The notes under the pieces are model-generated. The model was not told the DNA's origin. It did not search any database and saw nothing but the letters and a program-made list of their open reading frames with translations. The translations under genes were made by a program, and so were the position numbers. Shown here piece by piece: positions 32,032 to 41,488 of a stretch of 64,000 nt of DNA. This DNA comes from Nocardia acididurans. GTDB lineage: Bacteria; Actinomycetota; Actinomycetes; Mycobacteriales; Mycobacteriaceae. The stretch lies in assembly GCF_016741815.1 (NCBI RefSeq), contig NZ_JAERRJ010000003.1, forward strand, positions 496,001 to 560,000, in the 5' to 3' direction. How positions within the stretch are numbered: position 1 is the stretch's first letter; every line of letters starts with the position of its first letter.

Positions 32032-34875
32032 ATGGTCGACGAGAACGCGTGGTCACTGCCCGCGCCGTGGTGGGAGCAGGCGGAGCCGTTCCGCGGCAGG
32101 AATCGGGCCCGCCCGCAACCCCTGCGGCCGAACGCCACCGCCGAGGTCCGCCAGGCCCTGATCCGGCGCGGACATGTCGACACGGTGCTCACGGCCGCCC
32201 GCGCGGACGGACTGCACGATCTCGCCGACGCCACCCAGACCTACGTCGACGCACTGAGCAGCACGCCGGCCGCCGCACGCCGGGCGGCCACCGTCCCCGC
32301 GCACGAACAATCCCCCGCCGAGCCGAGAACGGCCGCCGTCACGCCGCCGGGGGCGGCCGCCGCGCTGGCGATCGCCCGCGCCTTCGCATCCCCCACCATG
32401 CTCGAGTGGGAGGCGCGGCGCGAGTTCGACGAAGTGTTCGTCGACAGCTGGATCCTGGAGTACGGGTTGGTCTTCGCCGCCGAGGCGGTGGTGTCGCTGC
32501 GCGGGTTCAAGGTGCAGTCGCGCCGCCCGCAGCAGGGCCGGATGACGGAGTGGCTACAGCTCGCACAGCCCGGCGAACTCCTGATCACGGGCTACGACCA
32601 CGCCGCACAGCGGGTGCGCGCCATCCTGTCCGATGCCACCGAGGCCGCGTATCTCAATGTGGTGGAACGACTTTCCGAACTGCGATCCGCCCCCGGCACG
32701 GTATGGGCCCGCCTGGCCGCCTCGTATCTCGTTCCGGAGCGCCAGGATTGGGTCGACGCGGACCTCGCCCTCGAGGGCCTGCCCAAGGAACAGGTGGTGC
32801 GCATGCTCGCCAGCGCCCTCACCACCCCCGAGCAGCTCACCCGCTACCGCGAGATCGTCGGCCGCATCCAATACGGCCCGATCACCCAGTGGTACAACCT
32901 GCTCACCCAGGTCGGCCCGGCGGCCGTCGCCCCACTGGCCGAAGAGCTCACCGAAACCCCGGACCACCTCCCCGACAACATCAAACTCCTCGCGGGCCTA
33001 CTCGCCAGGATCCCCACCGACAACGCCTACCAGGCCCTCCTGGACAAGATCGACGACAAACGGGTCTTGCCCGCCCTGAACAAGGCGACCACCGAATTCC
33101 CCCGCCGCGCACTGCGACTGCTGTCCCAAGAGGCCGTCGCCGCCACCGACTCCCTCGGGTCGACCCCACGGAAGAACGCTTCCGCACCGCTGATCATTCG
33201 CACCCTGCAGCTGCACGCCCTCGCACACCCGAAACTTGTTGCAGAAGAAGTCAATTCAGACGCGCTGCCACTGCTCGAACTCGCGCGGGAATTCCCGGAG
33301 GCCGACCCCGCGACCCTACCCGCCGCGCTCACTGCCCCGCCCGCACGCAAGCCGAAGCTGCCGCGCTGGCTTCCGCCCACGCTGCTGCCCCAGATCCGGC
33401 TGCGCGACTCCGCCACAGCATTGCCGGAATCCGCTGTGGCGCTGGTGATCACGATGCTCATGCACGCGGACGCCGGTAAGGCTCAACCGGACCCGACAAC
33501 CACGCCCGACAGGGACCGATCAGCATCGGTGACCGAGCTGGGCGAGATTCCCCCGGAAGCAGCAGGCTGTGCCGATGCGGGGCGATCGGACCTGGCGGTG
33601 GTGGCCGCCCTTGCCGATCCCGATTCACTGGCCGAATTCGCCTGGGCGGTCTTCGATTCCTGGCGGCTGGCGGCGTATCCCGCCAAGAACAGCTGGGTCA
33701 TGCAGGCTCTAGGTCTTTGGGGCACCGCGGATACCGTGCGCCGTCTGGTGCCGTTCATCACCGCGTGGCCGGGCCGGTCCGCCAGTGCCCGTGCGGTCGA
33801 AGGGTTGTCGGTGCTGGCGACCATCGGCGGTGAGGTCGCACTCGCGAACCTGCACGCCATCGCCAGGAAGTCCAAACATGCCTCGCTGCGCAAGAAGGCG
33901 GAGGCGACCATCGAAGAGATCGGTCGCGCACTGGATTTGAGCGAGGAGGAGCTCACCGACCACGCGGTCCCCCGCTTGGGGCTGTCCGCCGACAGCACCC
34001 GCACTCTGGATTACGGGCCGCGCCAGTTTCGCGTCGGTCTGGACCCGCATCTGAAGCCCAGTGTCACCACCGAGGGTTCGCGCCTGCGCACGCTGCCCAA
34101 GCCGAGCGCCACCGACAATCCAGCGCTGGCCGCCACCTCCTACCAGGCGTATCGCGACTTCGCGAACGAGCTGAAAACCGTGACAACCGACCAGATTCGG
34201 CGCTTCGAGTCGGCCATGGTCGACGGTCGCCGCTGGCGTGCCTCCTCCCATCGCCGCCTCGTGATCGAACACCCCGTGCTCGGCCAACTGGCTCGCCGCC
34301 TGGTGTGGGCGGTCTACCCCGTGGACGTTTCGACCGCCGCCGCGGAGGGGGCGTCGTCCACCGTCGGCCAGGCGGTTCCCGCGGCCTTCCGCATCGACGA
34401 TGACGGCAGCCTCGCGGATGTCGAGGACAATCGGTTCGAGCTGTCCGAGGACGCGCTGGTGGGTATCGCCCATCCACTGCATCTCGGGGAGGATCTGGAT
34501 CGCTGGCGGGTGCTGTTCGCGGATTACGAACTGCTGCAACCGTTCGAGCAGTTGGATCGGGGGGTGTATCGGTTCACGGCCGAGGAGGCGGCGTCGGATC
34601 AGTTGTCCCGCTTCGAGAATCGGGTGGCCCCGACCGGGCGGCTGTACGGGTTGCGGCAGCACGGGTGGGAGCTGTCGTATGGGGACGTCTCCCTGCCGGT
34701 CGGGGTGCTGCGGCGGGTGCGGGTGAATCTCGATCCCGGTATCCAGGGTGGATACCGGTACGAGGCGGAGCGGCAGCGGATCGTATCGGTCCGGATCAAC
34801 GGCGGGCGGTTCGATGCCTTCGACGCCGTTGCCGCTTCCGAACTGCTGCGTCAGCTGGAGCGGCTCACCGCGTGA
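32032..34875 (+). CDS. DUF4132-domain protein with HEAT-like repeats
   Basis: The protein has 947 residues from the ATG at 32032, which has AGGA 8 bases upstream. The central part (about 180-600) has alternating helical segments compatible with HEAT-like repeats (A-P-L-A-E-E-L, L-A-N-L-H-A-I-A-R-K). The C-terminal part (about 700-860) is DUF4132, with W-R-A-S-S-H-R-R-L-V, H-P-V-L-G-Q-L-A-R-R-L-V-W-A-V-Y, F-R-I-D-D-D-G-S-L-A-D-V, G-I-A-H-P-L-H-L-G and Y-E-L-L-Q-P-F-E-Q-L. E. coli MolR/YehI share this domain, but the function is unknown. The 3' end overlaps the convergent flavoprotein gene by 25 bp. Confidence 0.8.
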   Translation: MVDENAWSLPAPWWEQAEPFRGRNRARPQPLRPNATAEVRQALIRRGHVDTVLTAARADGLHDLADATQTYVDALSSTPAAARRAATVPAHEQSPAEPRTAAVTPPGAAAALAIARAFASPTMLEWEARREFDEVFVDSWILEYGLVFAAEAVVSLRGFKVQSRRPQQGRMTEWLQLAQPGELLITGYDHAAQRVRAILSDATEAAYLNVVERLSELRSAPGTVWARLAASYLVPERQDWVDADLALEGLPKEQVVRMLASALTTPEQLTRYREIVGRIQYGPITQWYNLLTQVGPAAVAPLAEELTETPDHLPDNIKLLAGLLARIPTDNAYQALLDKIDDKRVLPALNKATTEFPRRALRLLSQEAVAATDSLGSTPRKNASAPLIIRTLQLHALAHPKLVAEEVNSDALPLLELAREFPEADPATLPAALTAPPARKPKLPRWLPPTLLPQIRLRDSATALPESAVALVITMLMHADAGKAQPDPTTTPDRDRSASVTELGEIPPEAAGCADAGRSDLAVVAALADPDSLAEFAWAVFDSWRLAAYPAKNSWVMQALGLWGTADTVRRLVPFITAWPGRSASARAVEGLSVLATIGGEVALANLHAIARKSKHASLRKKAEATIEEIGRALDLSEEELTDHAVPRLGLSADSTRTLDYGPRQFRVGLDPHLKPSVTTEGSRLRTLPKPSATDNPALAATSYQAYRDFANELKTVTTDQIRRFESAMVDGRRWRASSHRRLVIEHPVLGQLARRLVWAVYPVDVSTAAAEGASSTVGQAVPAAFRIDDDGSLADVEDNRFELSEDALVGIAHPLHLGEDLDRWRVLFADYELLQPFEQLDRGVYRFTAEEAASDQLSRFENRVAPTGRLYGLRQHGWELSYGDVSLPVGVLRRVRVNLDPGIQGGYRYEAERQRIVSVRINGGRFDAFDAVAASELLRQLERLTA

Positions 34876-36308
34876 CGTCCGGCGCGGCGGCCGAAGAAGG
34901 AGCCGGAGCCGAGCTGGGTGCCGCTGGCATAGCCCTTGCCGTCCTGGGCGAGGGTGCCGCCGTTGGCGCCGACGGCGTACAGGCCGGTGATGGGTGATCC
35001 GTTGTCCCGCAGCACTTCTCCATGCGCCGAGGTGTGCAGTCCACCGAGGGTGAAGCCCGCGTACAGCGCCTTGCCCAGGGTCAGGTCGAATGCGCCCCAC
35101 GGGCCGCTGTCCTGCGGCTGTACGAACTCCGCGCCCTTGTGGAAGTCGGGATCCTCCCCGCGCGCGGCGTGCTCGTTGTAGCGGTCGAGCGTGGATCGCA
35201 GTGCGCCGGAAGGGATTCCGAGCGCCGCCTCCATCTCCTCGACGGTCTCCCAGCCGTCGATGAGCGGTGCGAGCGGGAACATGGGCTGTTCCATATGCTC
35301 GGAGTCGACGATCAGATACGCTGCCGCGCCGGGCTGTTCGAGCACGAACGCCGAGGTGCGAGCGTGGTAGGAGTCCTCGGCGACGAAGCGCTCACCCGCC
35401 TGGTTGACGATGATTCCGGTGAGCAGTTTGGACGGCGGGTAGACCGGCGCGGTGACGAACGCCTGGTCCATATTCCGCGTCACGCCGCCCGCCGACAGCC
35501 CGAGCCGGATGCCGAGCCCATTGTCGTAGGTGGTGCCGAGCACGAACGGCTTCTCGGCCAGCCAGGGCACGTGTTCGGCCACCATCTCGGCGTTCATGAC
35601 GAATCCGCCGGCCGCCAGCACCACCGAATTCGCCCGCACCGCACCGGTTTTCCCGGATTCCTTCCAGCGCACGCCGACCACCGCGCCGTCGGCGTCGACG
35701 ATCAGGTTGGTCGCCCCGGTCTCGTAGCGCACCTCGACGCCGAGGGCGGCGGCCCGTTTCACCAGCAGTTCGATCACCAGTGCCGCGCCCTGGGTGTCGC
35801 CCGGCACCGGCACCTTGTGCCCGCGCGGCGCGGGTTCGGCCTGTTCGCGGAAGGGCCACACCTTCTCGTTGCCGGTGTACATGAGCCCCTGCGTGCCGGG
35901 CTGGATGACGGCCTTCTCCGGATAGTAGCTGCGCTCGAATTCGAATCCGAGGGCTTCGAGCCAGTCGAAGTGTTCGACGCTGCCGTCACAGTAGGCGCGG
36001 ATCTTCTCGGGTTCCGGGTCGCGCGCCACGGCGGTCAGGTACTTGTACATCTCCTCGGCGGAGTCCGCGTGCCCGGTGGCCTGCTGGACGGCGGTGCCGC
36101 CGCCGAGGTAGAAGTGCCCGCCGGCCAGCGCGGTGGTGCCGCCTGCCACGGCGGCCCGCTCCAGCAGCAGCACTCGCGCTCCGGCCGCCGCGGCTTCGAC
36201 GGCCGCGCAGCCGCCCGCGATGCCGAATCCGGCCACCACCACGTCGAATTCATCGGTCCATTCGGTAATCGTGTCTACTGCAACGACTTCCGGAATCTGT
36301 GTGCTCAC
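34851..36308 (-). CDS. FAD-dependent oxidoreductase (KstD/fumarate-reductase flavoprotein family)
   Basis: The protein has 485 residues. The N-terminal Rossmann FAD motif is V-V-V-A-G-F-G-I-A-G-G (near 25), followed by L-L-E-R and G-G-T-T-A-L-A-G-G. The C-terminal FAD loop is A-V-G-A-N-G-G-T. These enzymes dehydrogenate steroids or related ring substrates, or reduce enoates. The GTG start overlaps the stop of the VOC gene (GTGA), so the pair is translationally coupled and probably acts in one catabolic pathway. The substrate is not evident. Confidence 0.85.
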   Translation of the reverse strand: MSTQIPEVVAVDTITEWTDEFDVVVAGFGIAGGCAAVEAAAAGARVLLLERAAVAGGTTALAGGHFYLGGGTAVQQATGHADSAEEMYKYLTAVARDPEPEKIRAYCDGSVEHFDWLEALGFEFERSYYPEKAVIQPGTQGLMYTGNEKVWPFREQAEPAPRGHKVPVPGDTQGAALVIELLVKRAAALGVEVRYETGATNLIVDADGAVVGVRWKESGKTGAVRANSVVLAAGGFVMNAEMVAEHVPWLAEKPFVLGTTYDNGLGIRLGLSAGGVTRNMDQAFVTAPVYPPSKLLTGIIVNQAGERFVAEDSYHARTSAFVLEQPGAAAYLIVDSEHMEQPMFPLAPLIDGWETVEEMEAALGIPSGALRSTLDRYNEHAARGEDPDFHKGAEFVQPQDSGPWGAFDLTLGKALYAGFTLGGLHTSAHGEVLRDNGSPITGLYAVGANGGTLAQDGKGYASGTQLGSGSFFGRRAGRHAVSRSS

Positions 36309-36796
36309 GCCGCATCCTTCTTGATCTGGTCGAAGAACAGTCGCATATTCGGCCCGATCTCGGCGAGCTCGAGGTAGGGGACTCCGGCGTTCGCGCCGTC
36401 GAGGTAGGCGAAGCGCATCTGGCCGCCCATATCACCCTGCTGGACCACGTCGATGCCCTGTGCCGCGGCGTCTTTCAGCGCGGCGTCGAAGTCGTCGGGT
36501 TCGACGCAGACGTGGTGCAGTCCGGGTCCGCCGCGTTCGAGGAACTCGGTGTAGATGGAGGTGCCGCGCACGGGCTGGATCAATTCGAGCTGGGTGTCAC
36601 CGCTGTAGGCGAGGGCGATGTGCGCGGTGAAGTCGGCGGGTTCGCCTCGGTAGCGGCAGGTTTCGGGGCCGAAGTGCACGTCCGGCATACGGATCCATGT
36701 GCCCGCCCCCAGGGTCGCGCCGAGGAATTTCTCGCTCGCCGCCACATCCGTGACCACCCATGCGATCTGGGTGATGGGGCCTGTCGCCACACTCAT
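36305..36796 (-). CDS. VOC-family (glyoxalase/dioxygenase fold) protein
   Basis: The protein has 163 residues. Two beta-alpha-beta-beta-beta modules are visible, with L-E-L-I-Q-P in the first and G-L-H-H-V-C-V-E in the second; His and Glu are candidate metal ligands. It starts at an ATG after GGAGTTGCG. It is coupled to the flavoprotein by a 4-base overlap, so it probably acts on a related substrate, as in steroid or aromatic degradation clusters. No exact role can be given. Confidence 0.82.
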   Translation of the reverse strand: MSVATGPITQIAWVVTDVAASEKFLGATLGAGTWIRMPDVHFGPETCRYRGEPADFTAHIALAYSGDTQLELIQPVRGTSIYTEFLERGGPGLHHVCVEPDDFDAALKDAAAQGIDVVQQGDMGGQMRFAYLDGANAGVPYLELAEIGPNMRLFFDQIKKDAA

Positions 36797-36860
36797 CGCA
36801 ACTCCGCTCGCCGACTGTCGTCCACCGGCAGTTAATCACACTCGCTTAATTTGTGAAGCC

Positions 36861-37514
36861 TCAGGCCGTGCGGAGCCGCTTGACCACCCGCATGGTGATC
36901 ACCGCGCAGGCGCCCACGGTGGCCGCCATCAGCACGGTCGACAGCCAGGCCATGGTCGACACCGGCAGCTGGTAGGCCAGCACGATCCGCGCCACGGCCT
37001 CACCGGTCAGGGCCGTCCCCCACAGCATGGTGAGCCGGGCGTGCATGCGGCGCACCCACGGATCGGTGTTGTAGGCCGCCTCCATGGCGGCCACGTGCGC
37101 CGGATCCGTCGTGCCCACAGCGCGGCGGGCGGCGGCGTAGATCAGCGGCCTGCCGATCAGCGCGCTGACCAGGAAGGCGATCCCGACCGAGGCGGTGCCG
37201 AAGGAATCCCGCACGATCATCAGCCGGGCGTCGCCGCTCACCATCGCGCCCGCCAAACCGATGGCGAAGCCCGCGAGAATGATCATCGCGAAGCCGTCCA
37301 CCCTGCGGGCCCGGATCATCCCGATGCCCACGATCGCCGCGGCGGCGATCATGCCGCCCAGCAGGGCGGCGAAATCCGAGTAGCCCTGCCAGTGCATCAG
37401 GTAGTAGGCCGACATCGGAACGACGAGGTCCAGGGCCATCGGGGCCAGCATCCGCCATGGGCTGCGGCGGGTTGCGGCGGGAGTTCCGGCGACGGTGGGG
37501 TTGATGGTGGTCAT
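36861..37514 (-). CDS. VC0807-family membrane protein
   Basis: The protein has 217 residues with five or six hydrophobic segments. The charged central part contains W-V-R-R-M-H-A-R-L-T-M-L-W-G-T-A-L-T, the most conserved stretch of the VC0807 family. The ATG at 37514 is chosen because GAGGAG lies upstream. It follows the MFS gene on the same strand by 103 bp. Function is unknown for the family; it may be co-regulated with the transporter. Confidence 0.7.
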   Translation of the reverse strand: MTTINPTVAGTPAATRRSPWRMLAPMALDLVVPMSAYYLMHWQGYSDFAALLGGMIAAAAIVGIGMIRARRVDGFAMIILAGFAIGLAGAMVSGDARLMIVRDSFGTASVGIAFLVSALIGRPLIYAAARRAVGTTDPAHVAAMEAAYNTDPWVRRMHARLTMLWGTALTGEAVARIVLAYQLPVSTMAWLSTVLMAATVGACAVITMRVVKRLRTA

Positions 37515-37617
37515 GGCGTCCGCTCCTCGTATTCGACTGTGCGCTACGGGAAACGACGCTACGGACGCGCAGGTCGGAGGGGATCTGCCAACCATCACCT
37601 CTCGGGCATGACAACTG

Positions 37618-38985
37618 TCATGCCGGGCGCGGGCGCAGTACCGGCGCGGGTTGCCGGGCGGCGGCGGCATCGAGGGTGCGGCCCTTGGTTTCCGGCGCGC
37701 CCCACACGCAGATCAGGAATCCGGCGGCGGTGATCACCGCGGCGGCCAGGAAGGTCGGTCCCATATCGAGGTGGGTGAGCGACCACGGCAGCAGGTAGGT
37801 GCCCAGGGCCGCGCCGACCCGGCTGATGGAGGTCGCGAATCCGACGGCGGTGGCGCGAATGTAGGTGGGGAACAGCTCGTTCGGATAGGTCCAGTCCAGG
37901 ACGTTGGGCCCGCCGCAGAAGAAGGCGTAGAGGCACAGCATCAGGAAGGCCAGCACCGCGGGCATGCTGGGCCAGATGCCGATGAACAGCACCGGGATGA
38001 TCATCAGCCCGAAGCACCACACGATGGTGGGCCGCCGCCCGACGGTGTCGATCAGGCGCATGGCGGGCAGGCAGCCGATCAGGAACACCATGCTGATGAG
38101 GGCGGTGCCGAGGGTGTCCATCCAGGTGCCGGACGGCATGCCGAAGGCGGTGAGGATTTCCGGTCCGAAGGTGAGCATGGCGAACAGCACGGTCACCTGA
38201 CACAGGAAGAAGCCGCTGCAGAAGACGGTCCGCTTGCGGTATTCGGGTTTGAACAGTTCCCGCAGCGAGGCCCGTTTGCCCTGATCCGCACCGCCCGCCT
38301 CGATCAGTTCCTCGGGTTTCACCTTGACGTGCAGGAACTTCTCGACCAGCTGTGCGGCCTTGTCGCCTTTGCCGTGCTGGACCAGCCAGCGCGGTGATTC
38401 CGGCGCGGTGCTCTGCCGGATGATCAGGAAGAACGCGCACAGGATCGCGCCGCTGGCCAGCTGCCACCGCCAGCTGCCATCGCCGCCGAAGGTGAGGAAC
38501 AGGTAGCCGACGAGATAGGCGAGCACCGATCCGGCGTACCAGGCCACGATCTGGAATCCGAGGAGTTTGCCGCGCTGCTTGGTCGGCAGCCATTCGCCCA
38601 GCAATGAGGTGGCGATCGGATAGTCGGCGGCCACGGCCATACCGAGTACGAACCGCAATATGACTATGAGCCAGGTCGATTCGGCCCAGAAGGACAGGAT
38701 CGAGCAGACGCCGATGACCACCAGGTCGGCGGTGTACATGACCTCGCGGCCGATCTTGTCGGTGAGCACGCCGAACAGCGCCCCGCCGACGAACATGCCG
38801 ATCAGGGCCGCCGCGCCGATCAGCTGAATGTCGAAGGTGCTGAGCGACAACTCGTTCTGCATGCCGATCAGCGCGGTGCCGACGATGCTGAGGATGTAGC
38901 CGTCCAGCAGTGGCCCGCCCGAGCAGGCGACAGCGAGGCGCTTGTGGAATCCGGTGAAGGGCGCGTCATCGATCACGGTGGTCAT
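37618..38985 (-). CDS. MFS transporter (metabolite:H+ symporter, sugar-porter-like)
   Basis: The protein has 455 residues and 12 helices. It carries motif A-like G-V-L-T-D-K-I-G-R-E-V and, in the second half, I-D-T-V-G-R-R-P. The P-E-S-P-R-W-L motif after helix 6 and P-E-T-K-G at the end are typical of the sugar/organic-acid porter branch. The neighbouring flavoprotein and VOC genes suggest uptake of a carboxylate or ring compound, but this is inference. Confidence 0.85.
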   Translation of the reverse strand: MTTVIDDAPFTGFHKRLAVACSGGPLLDGYILSIVGTALIGMQNELSLSTFDIQLIGAAALIGMFVGGALFGVLTDKIGREVMYTADLVVIGVCSILSFWAESTWLIVILRFVLGMAVAADYPIATSLLGEWLPTKQRGKLLGFQIVAWYAGSVLAYLVGYLFLTFGGDGSWRWQLASGAILCAFFLIIRQSTAPESPRWLVQHGKGDKAAQLVEKFLHVKVKPEELIEAGGADQGKRASLRELFKPEYRKRTVFCSGFFLCQVTVLFAMLTFGPEILTAFGMPSGTWMDTLGTALISMVFLIGCLPAMRLIDTVGRRPTIVWCFGLMIIPVLFIGIWPSMPAVLAFLMLCLYAFFCGGPNVLDWTYPNELFPTYIRATAVGFATSISRVGAALGTYLLPWSLTHLDMGPTFLAAAVITAAGFLICVWGAPETKGRTLDAAAARQPAPVLRPRPA

Positions 38986-39196
38986 ACAGCCTCCTCGCCC
39001 CCCACCCCCGCGAGCAATTGCACAGCAATCGCTACGAACCTATCCCGCGCCGTCCTGCCCGCCGACGCCTGACACGCGGTGCCCGCCATTCGTTGCCCCC
39101 GCGAGACCTTGTGAGCGGCCATATCCGATTGGCTCCCGGGACAGCCATGGGCCACGATGGCTCAGGAATGTGATCGGCATGTGCGGGAGTGGTTTG

Positions 39197-40696
39197 ATGC
39201 TTCGAGGCGGGGAGAAGTTCGCCGAATACGTGATCGAGCGCGAGCTGGGCCGAGGGGGTATGGGCACGGTCTACCTGGCACGCCATCCCCGGCTCCCGCG
39301 CCTGACCGTACTGAAGGTTCTCAACGGCGACCTGTTCTCCGATCCGGAGAGCCGCGCCCGATTCGAACGCGAGGCGGAACTGGCCGCGCGCCTGGACCAT
39401 CCGAATATCGTCTCGGTGTACGACCGCGGGGCCGAGGGCGAACGGCTGTGGATCTCCATGCAGTACGTCCAAGGCGAGGACGCGTCCGGCAGCACCGGCC
39501 CCATGCCCGCCGACCGCGCCGTCCGGATCATCGGCGAGGTCGCGCAGGGCCTCGACTACGCCCACCGCAAGGGCGTGCTGCACCGCGACGTGAAGCCCGC
39601 CAACATCCTGCTCGAACACGGCACCGACGGCCATCCGGACCGAGTCCTGCTGTCCGACTTCGGTATTGCCCGCCTGCGCGACGACGCCGGGCACCTCACC
39701 CGCACCGGAACCTTCACCGCCACCCTGGCGTACGCGTCGCCGGAGCAGTTGTCGGGCACCGACCTCGGACCGCGCGCCGACCAATACTCGTTGGCCTGCA
39801 CGCTGTTTCGACTGCTCACCGGCACCGGACCCTATGAGGCCGAGCATCCCGGCGTGGTCATGCAGGGGCACCTCTACGAGGCCGTGCCGACGCTGGGTTC
39901 GGCGCGCCCCGACCTGCCCGCCGAACTGGACGCCGTGCTCGCCAAGGCTATGTCCAAACGGCCCGAGGACCGCTACCCGACCTGCACGGAATTCGCCGTG
40001 GCCGCCCGTCGCGCGATCTCGGAGCGCACCGACCCGACCACGGTTCGCGCCGCGTTCGGCCCCCCGACGGTCCGCGCCGGGTTGGACACACCGGCCACGA
40101 GCCTGCCCTCCACGCCGAAGCCTGTGCGCCGCAAGCGCATTGCCGCCATCGGTGCCGCGGTCGTCGTGAGTGTCGTTGCGGCAGGCGCCATCTGGTACGG
40201 ACTCTCCTCCTCCGAGACGGCCGAGGCGCAGCACTCGAACGGCGATCACGCCGCCATCTGGGATGCCTTTCCCAAAATGGTGCCCGTCGACACCAAACGC
40301 AAAGAGGGCTACAACGCCGCCCGCTGCGAGAGCACCTCCGAGAACAAGCGCAAGGTGGACAGCGACGACGGCCTCGACCTCGGCGCGTGGACCGCCATGT
40401 GGGAGTGCGAGAGCGGCGGAACCGACTACAAGGACCCGGCCTTCCGCATCTACGCCTACAAATCCGCCGACGATGTCCGCGCCGTCGCCGCCCTCCTCGA
40501 CCCCGCGACCAAATTCACCGAATCCAACAACGGCAGGACCTACACCCACTACCGGGTGAAGTCCTACTGGGGCGACGCCCTGGTCACCGTCTTCCTCGGC
40601 ACCGACCGTGCGCCGTTCCTCATGTACACCCGGCCCCGCTCCTCCAGCGAGAAGGCCGATCTCGTCGCCTGGTGGAAGACGGTGACACTGGACTGA
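39197..40696 (+). CDS. Membrane Ser/Thr protein kinase (PknB/PknD-like)
   Basis: The protein has 499 residues. The kinase domain (about 10-270) has G-R-G-G-M-G-T-V-Y-L-A, a Lys in V-L-K-V-L-N, H-R-D-V-K-P-A-N-I-L-L and D-F-G-I-A-R, with L-A-Y-A-S-P-E in the activation segment, so it appears active. A single transmembrane helix (about 315-335) is followed by an extracellular domain of ~165 residues of unknown ligand. The ATG at 39197 is chosen because GGGAGTGG lies 6 bases upstream; the frame is open further without homology. It probably phosphorylates proteins in response to an external signal. Confidence 0.88.
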   Translation: MLRGGEKFAEYVIERELGRGGMGTVYLARHPRLPRLTVLKVLNGDLFSDPESRARFEREAELAARLDHPNIVSVYDRGAEGERLWISMQYVQGEDASGSTGPMPADRAVRIIGEVAQGLDYAHRKGVLHRDVKPANILLEHGTDGHPDRVLLSDFGIARLRDDAGHLTRTGTFTATLAYASPEQLSGTDLGPRADQYSLACTLFRLLTGTGPYEAEHPGVVMQGHLYEAVPTLGSARPDLPAELDAVLAKAMSKRPEDRYPTCTEFAVAARRAISERTDPTTVRAAFGPPTVRAGLDTPATSLPSTPKPVRRKRIAAIGAAVVVSVVAAGAIWYGLSSSETAEAQHSNGDHAAIWDAFPKMVPVDTKRKEGYNAARCESTSENKRKVDSDDGLDLGAWTAMWECESGGTDYKDPAFRIYAYKSADDVRAVAALLDPATKFTESNNGRTYTHYRVKSYWGDALVTVFLGTDRAPFLMYTRPRSSSEKADLVAWWKTVTLD

Positions 40697-40797
40697 TTTC
40701 GACCCGCGCCCGAGAAAATCGAGCGGGCCGGCTATCCGGAGGGCAGCCGGTTCCGAATGAGATGGGAAGAGATCGTTCGTTCGGAATGAGGTTCCCT

Positions 40798-41403
40798 ATG
40801 GGCGCACATCGGCCCACGGCGGGGATTCGCCCCCGCCGGCATCGTGTCATCGCATTCGCCGCCTCCGGCGCGCTTCCACTCTCCCTCCTCCTGTTCTCCG
40901 CCGCTCCGGCGCAGGCCGAAGAGTCACCGTCACTCGACTCCTCGATCGTGAACACCCAAACCCTCATGGAGACACCGGATACCGTGATCCGGGTCGGCAC
41001 AGTGCAGGTGGCGCGGCCGGATTGGCTGTCCGCCGAGCAGGCGCGTCAGGTCAACGACGCGACCGCGGGCGCGGAAACCTCACTGACGCAGGCCCTGCAA
41101 TCCTCCGGTCTGGATTCGGCCCGCTCCGGGCAGATCGCCCGCACCGTACTCGGCAACGCGGCCATCGGGGCGGTGGTCGGGTCCGTCGCGGCGAGCCCGG
41201 TGGCCAGTGTGGGTGCGGTGATCGGCGTCGTATCCGGTGTGATCGCCGGGCTGCCGTTCGCGCCGATCGGTCTGGTGATCGTCCCCGCCATCGGTGCGGC
41301 GCTCGGGTACGCGATGGTCGCGGCCCCGTTCGCGGCTCTCGGCGCGGCAGTGGGCGCGGCGGCCGGCGCATTCGAGGGGTATCTCGCGCCGACCACCGGC
41401 TGA
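40798..41403 (+). CDS. Secreted or membrane-associated Gly/Ala-rich hypothetical protein
   Basis: The protein has 201 residues. A signal peptide (R-P-R-R-H-R followed by a hydrophobic stretch and A-P-A-Q-A-E) is visible. The C-terminal half is a hydrophobic Gly/Ala/Val-rich stretch (repeated G-A-V-I-G-V-V-S-G-V and G-A-A-V-G-A-A-A-G) that could form two or three membrane helices. The ATG at 40798 follows GAGG by 6 bases. It lies 101 bp after the kinase and may be co-transcribed. It resembles short Nocardia/Mycobacterium secreted proteins of unknown function. Confidence 0.55.
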   Translation: MGAHRPTAGIRPRRHRVIAFAASGALPLSLLLFSAAPAQAEESPSLDSSIVNTQTLMETPDTVIRVGTVQVARPDWLSAEQARQVNDATAGAETSLTQALQSSGLDSARSGQIARTVLGNAAIGAVVGSVAASPVASVGAVIGVVSGVIAGLPFAPIGLVIVPAIGAALGYAMVAAPFAALGAAVGAAAGAFEGYLAPTTG

Positions 41404-41488
41404 GGGCGGCGGCCGCCCCGATTCCGAACGGGCAGCCGCTCACCTCCACACTGGAGGGCGACCGGGTGCGGGCCGCCCAGCACAGCTC

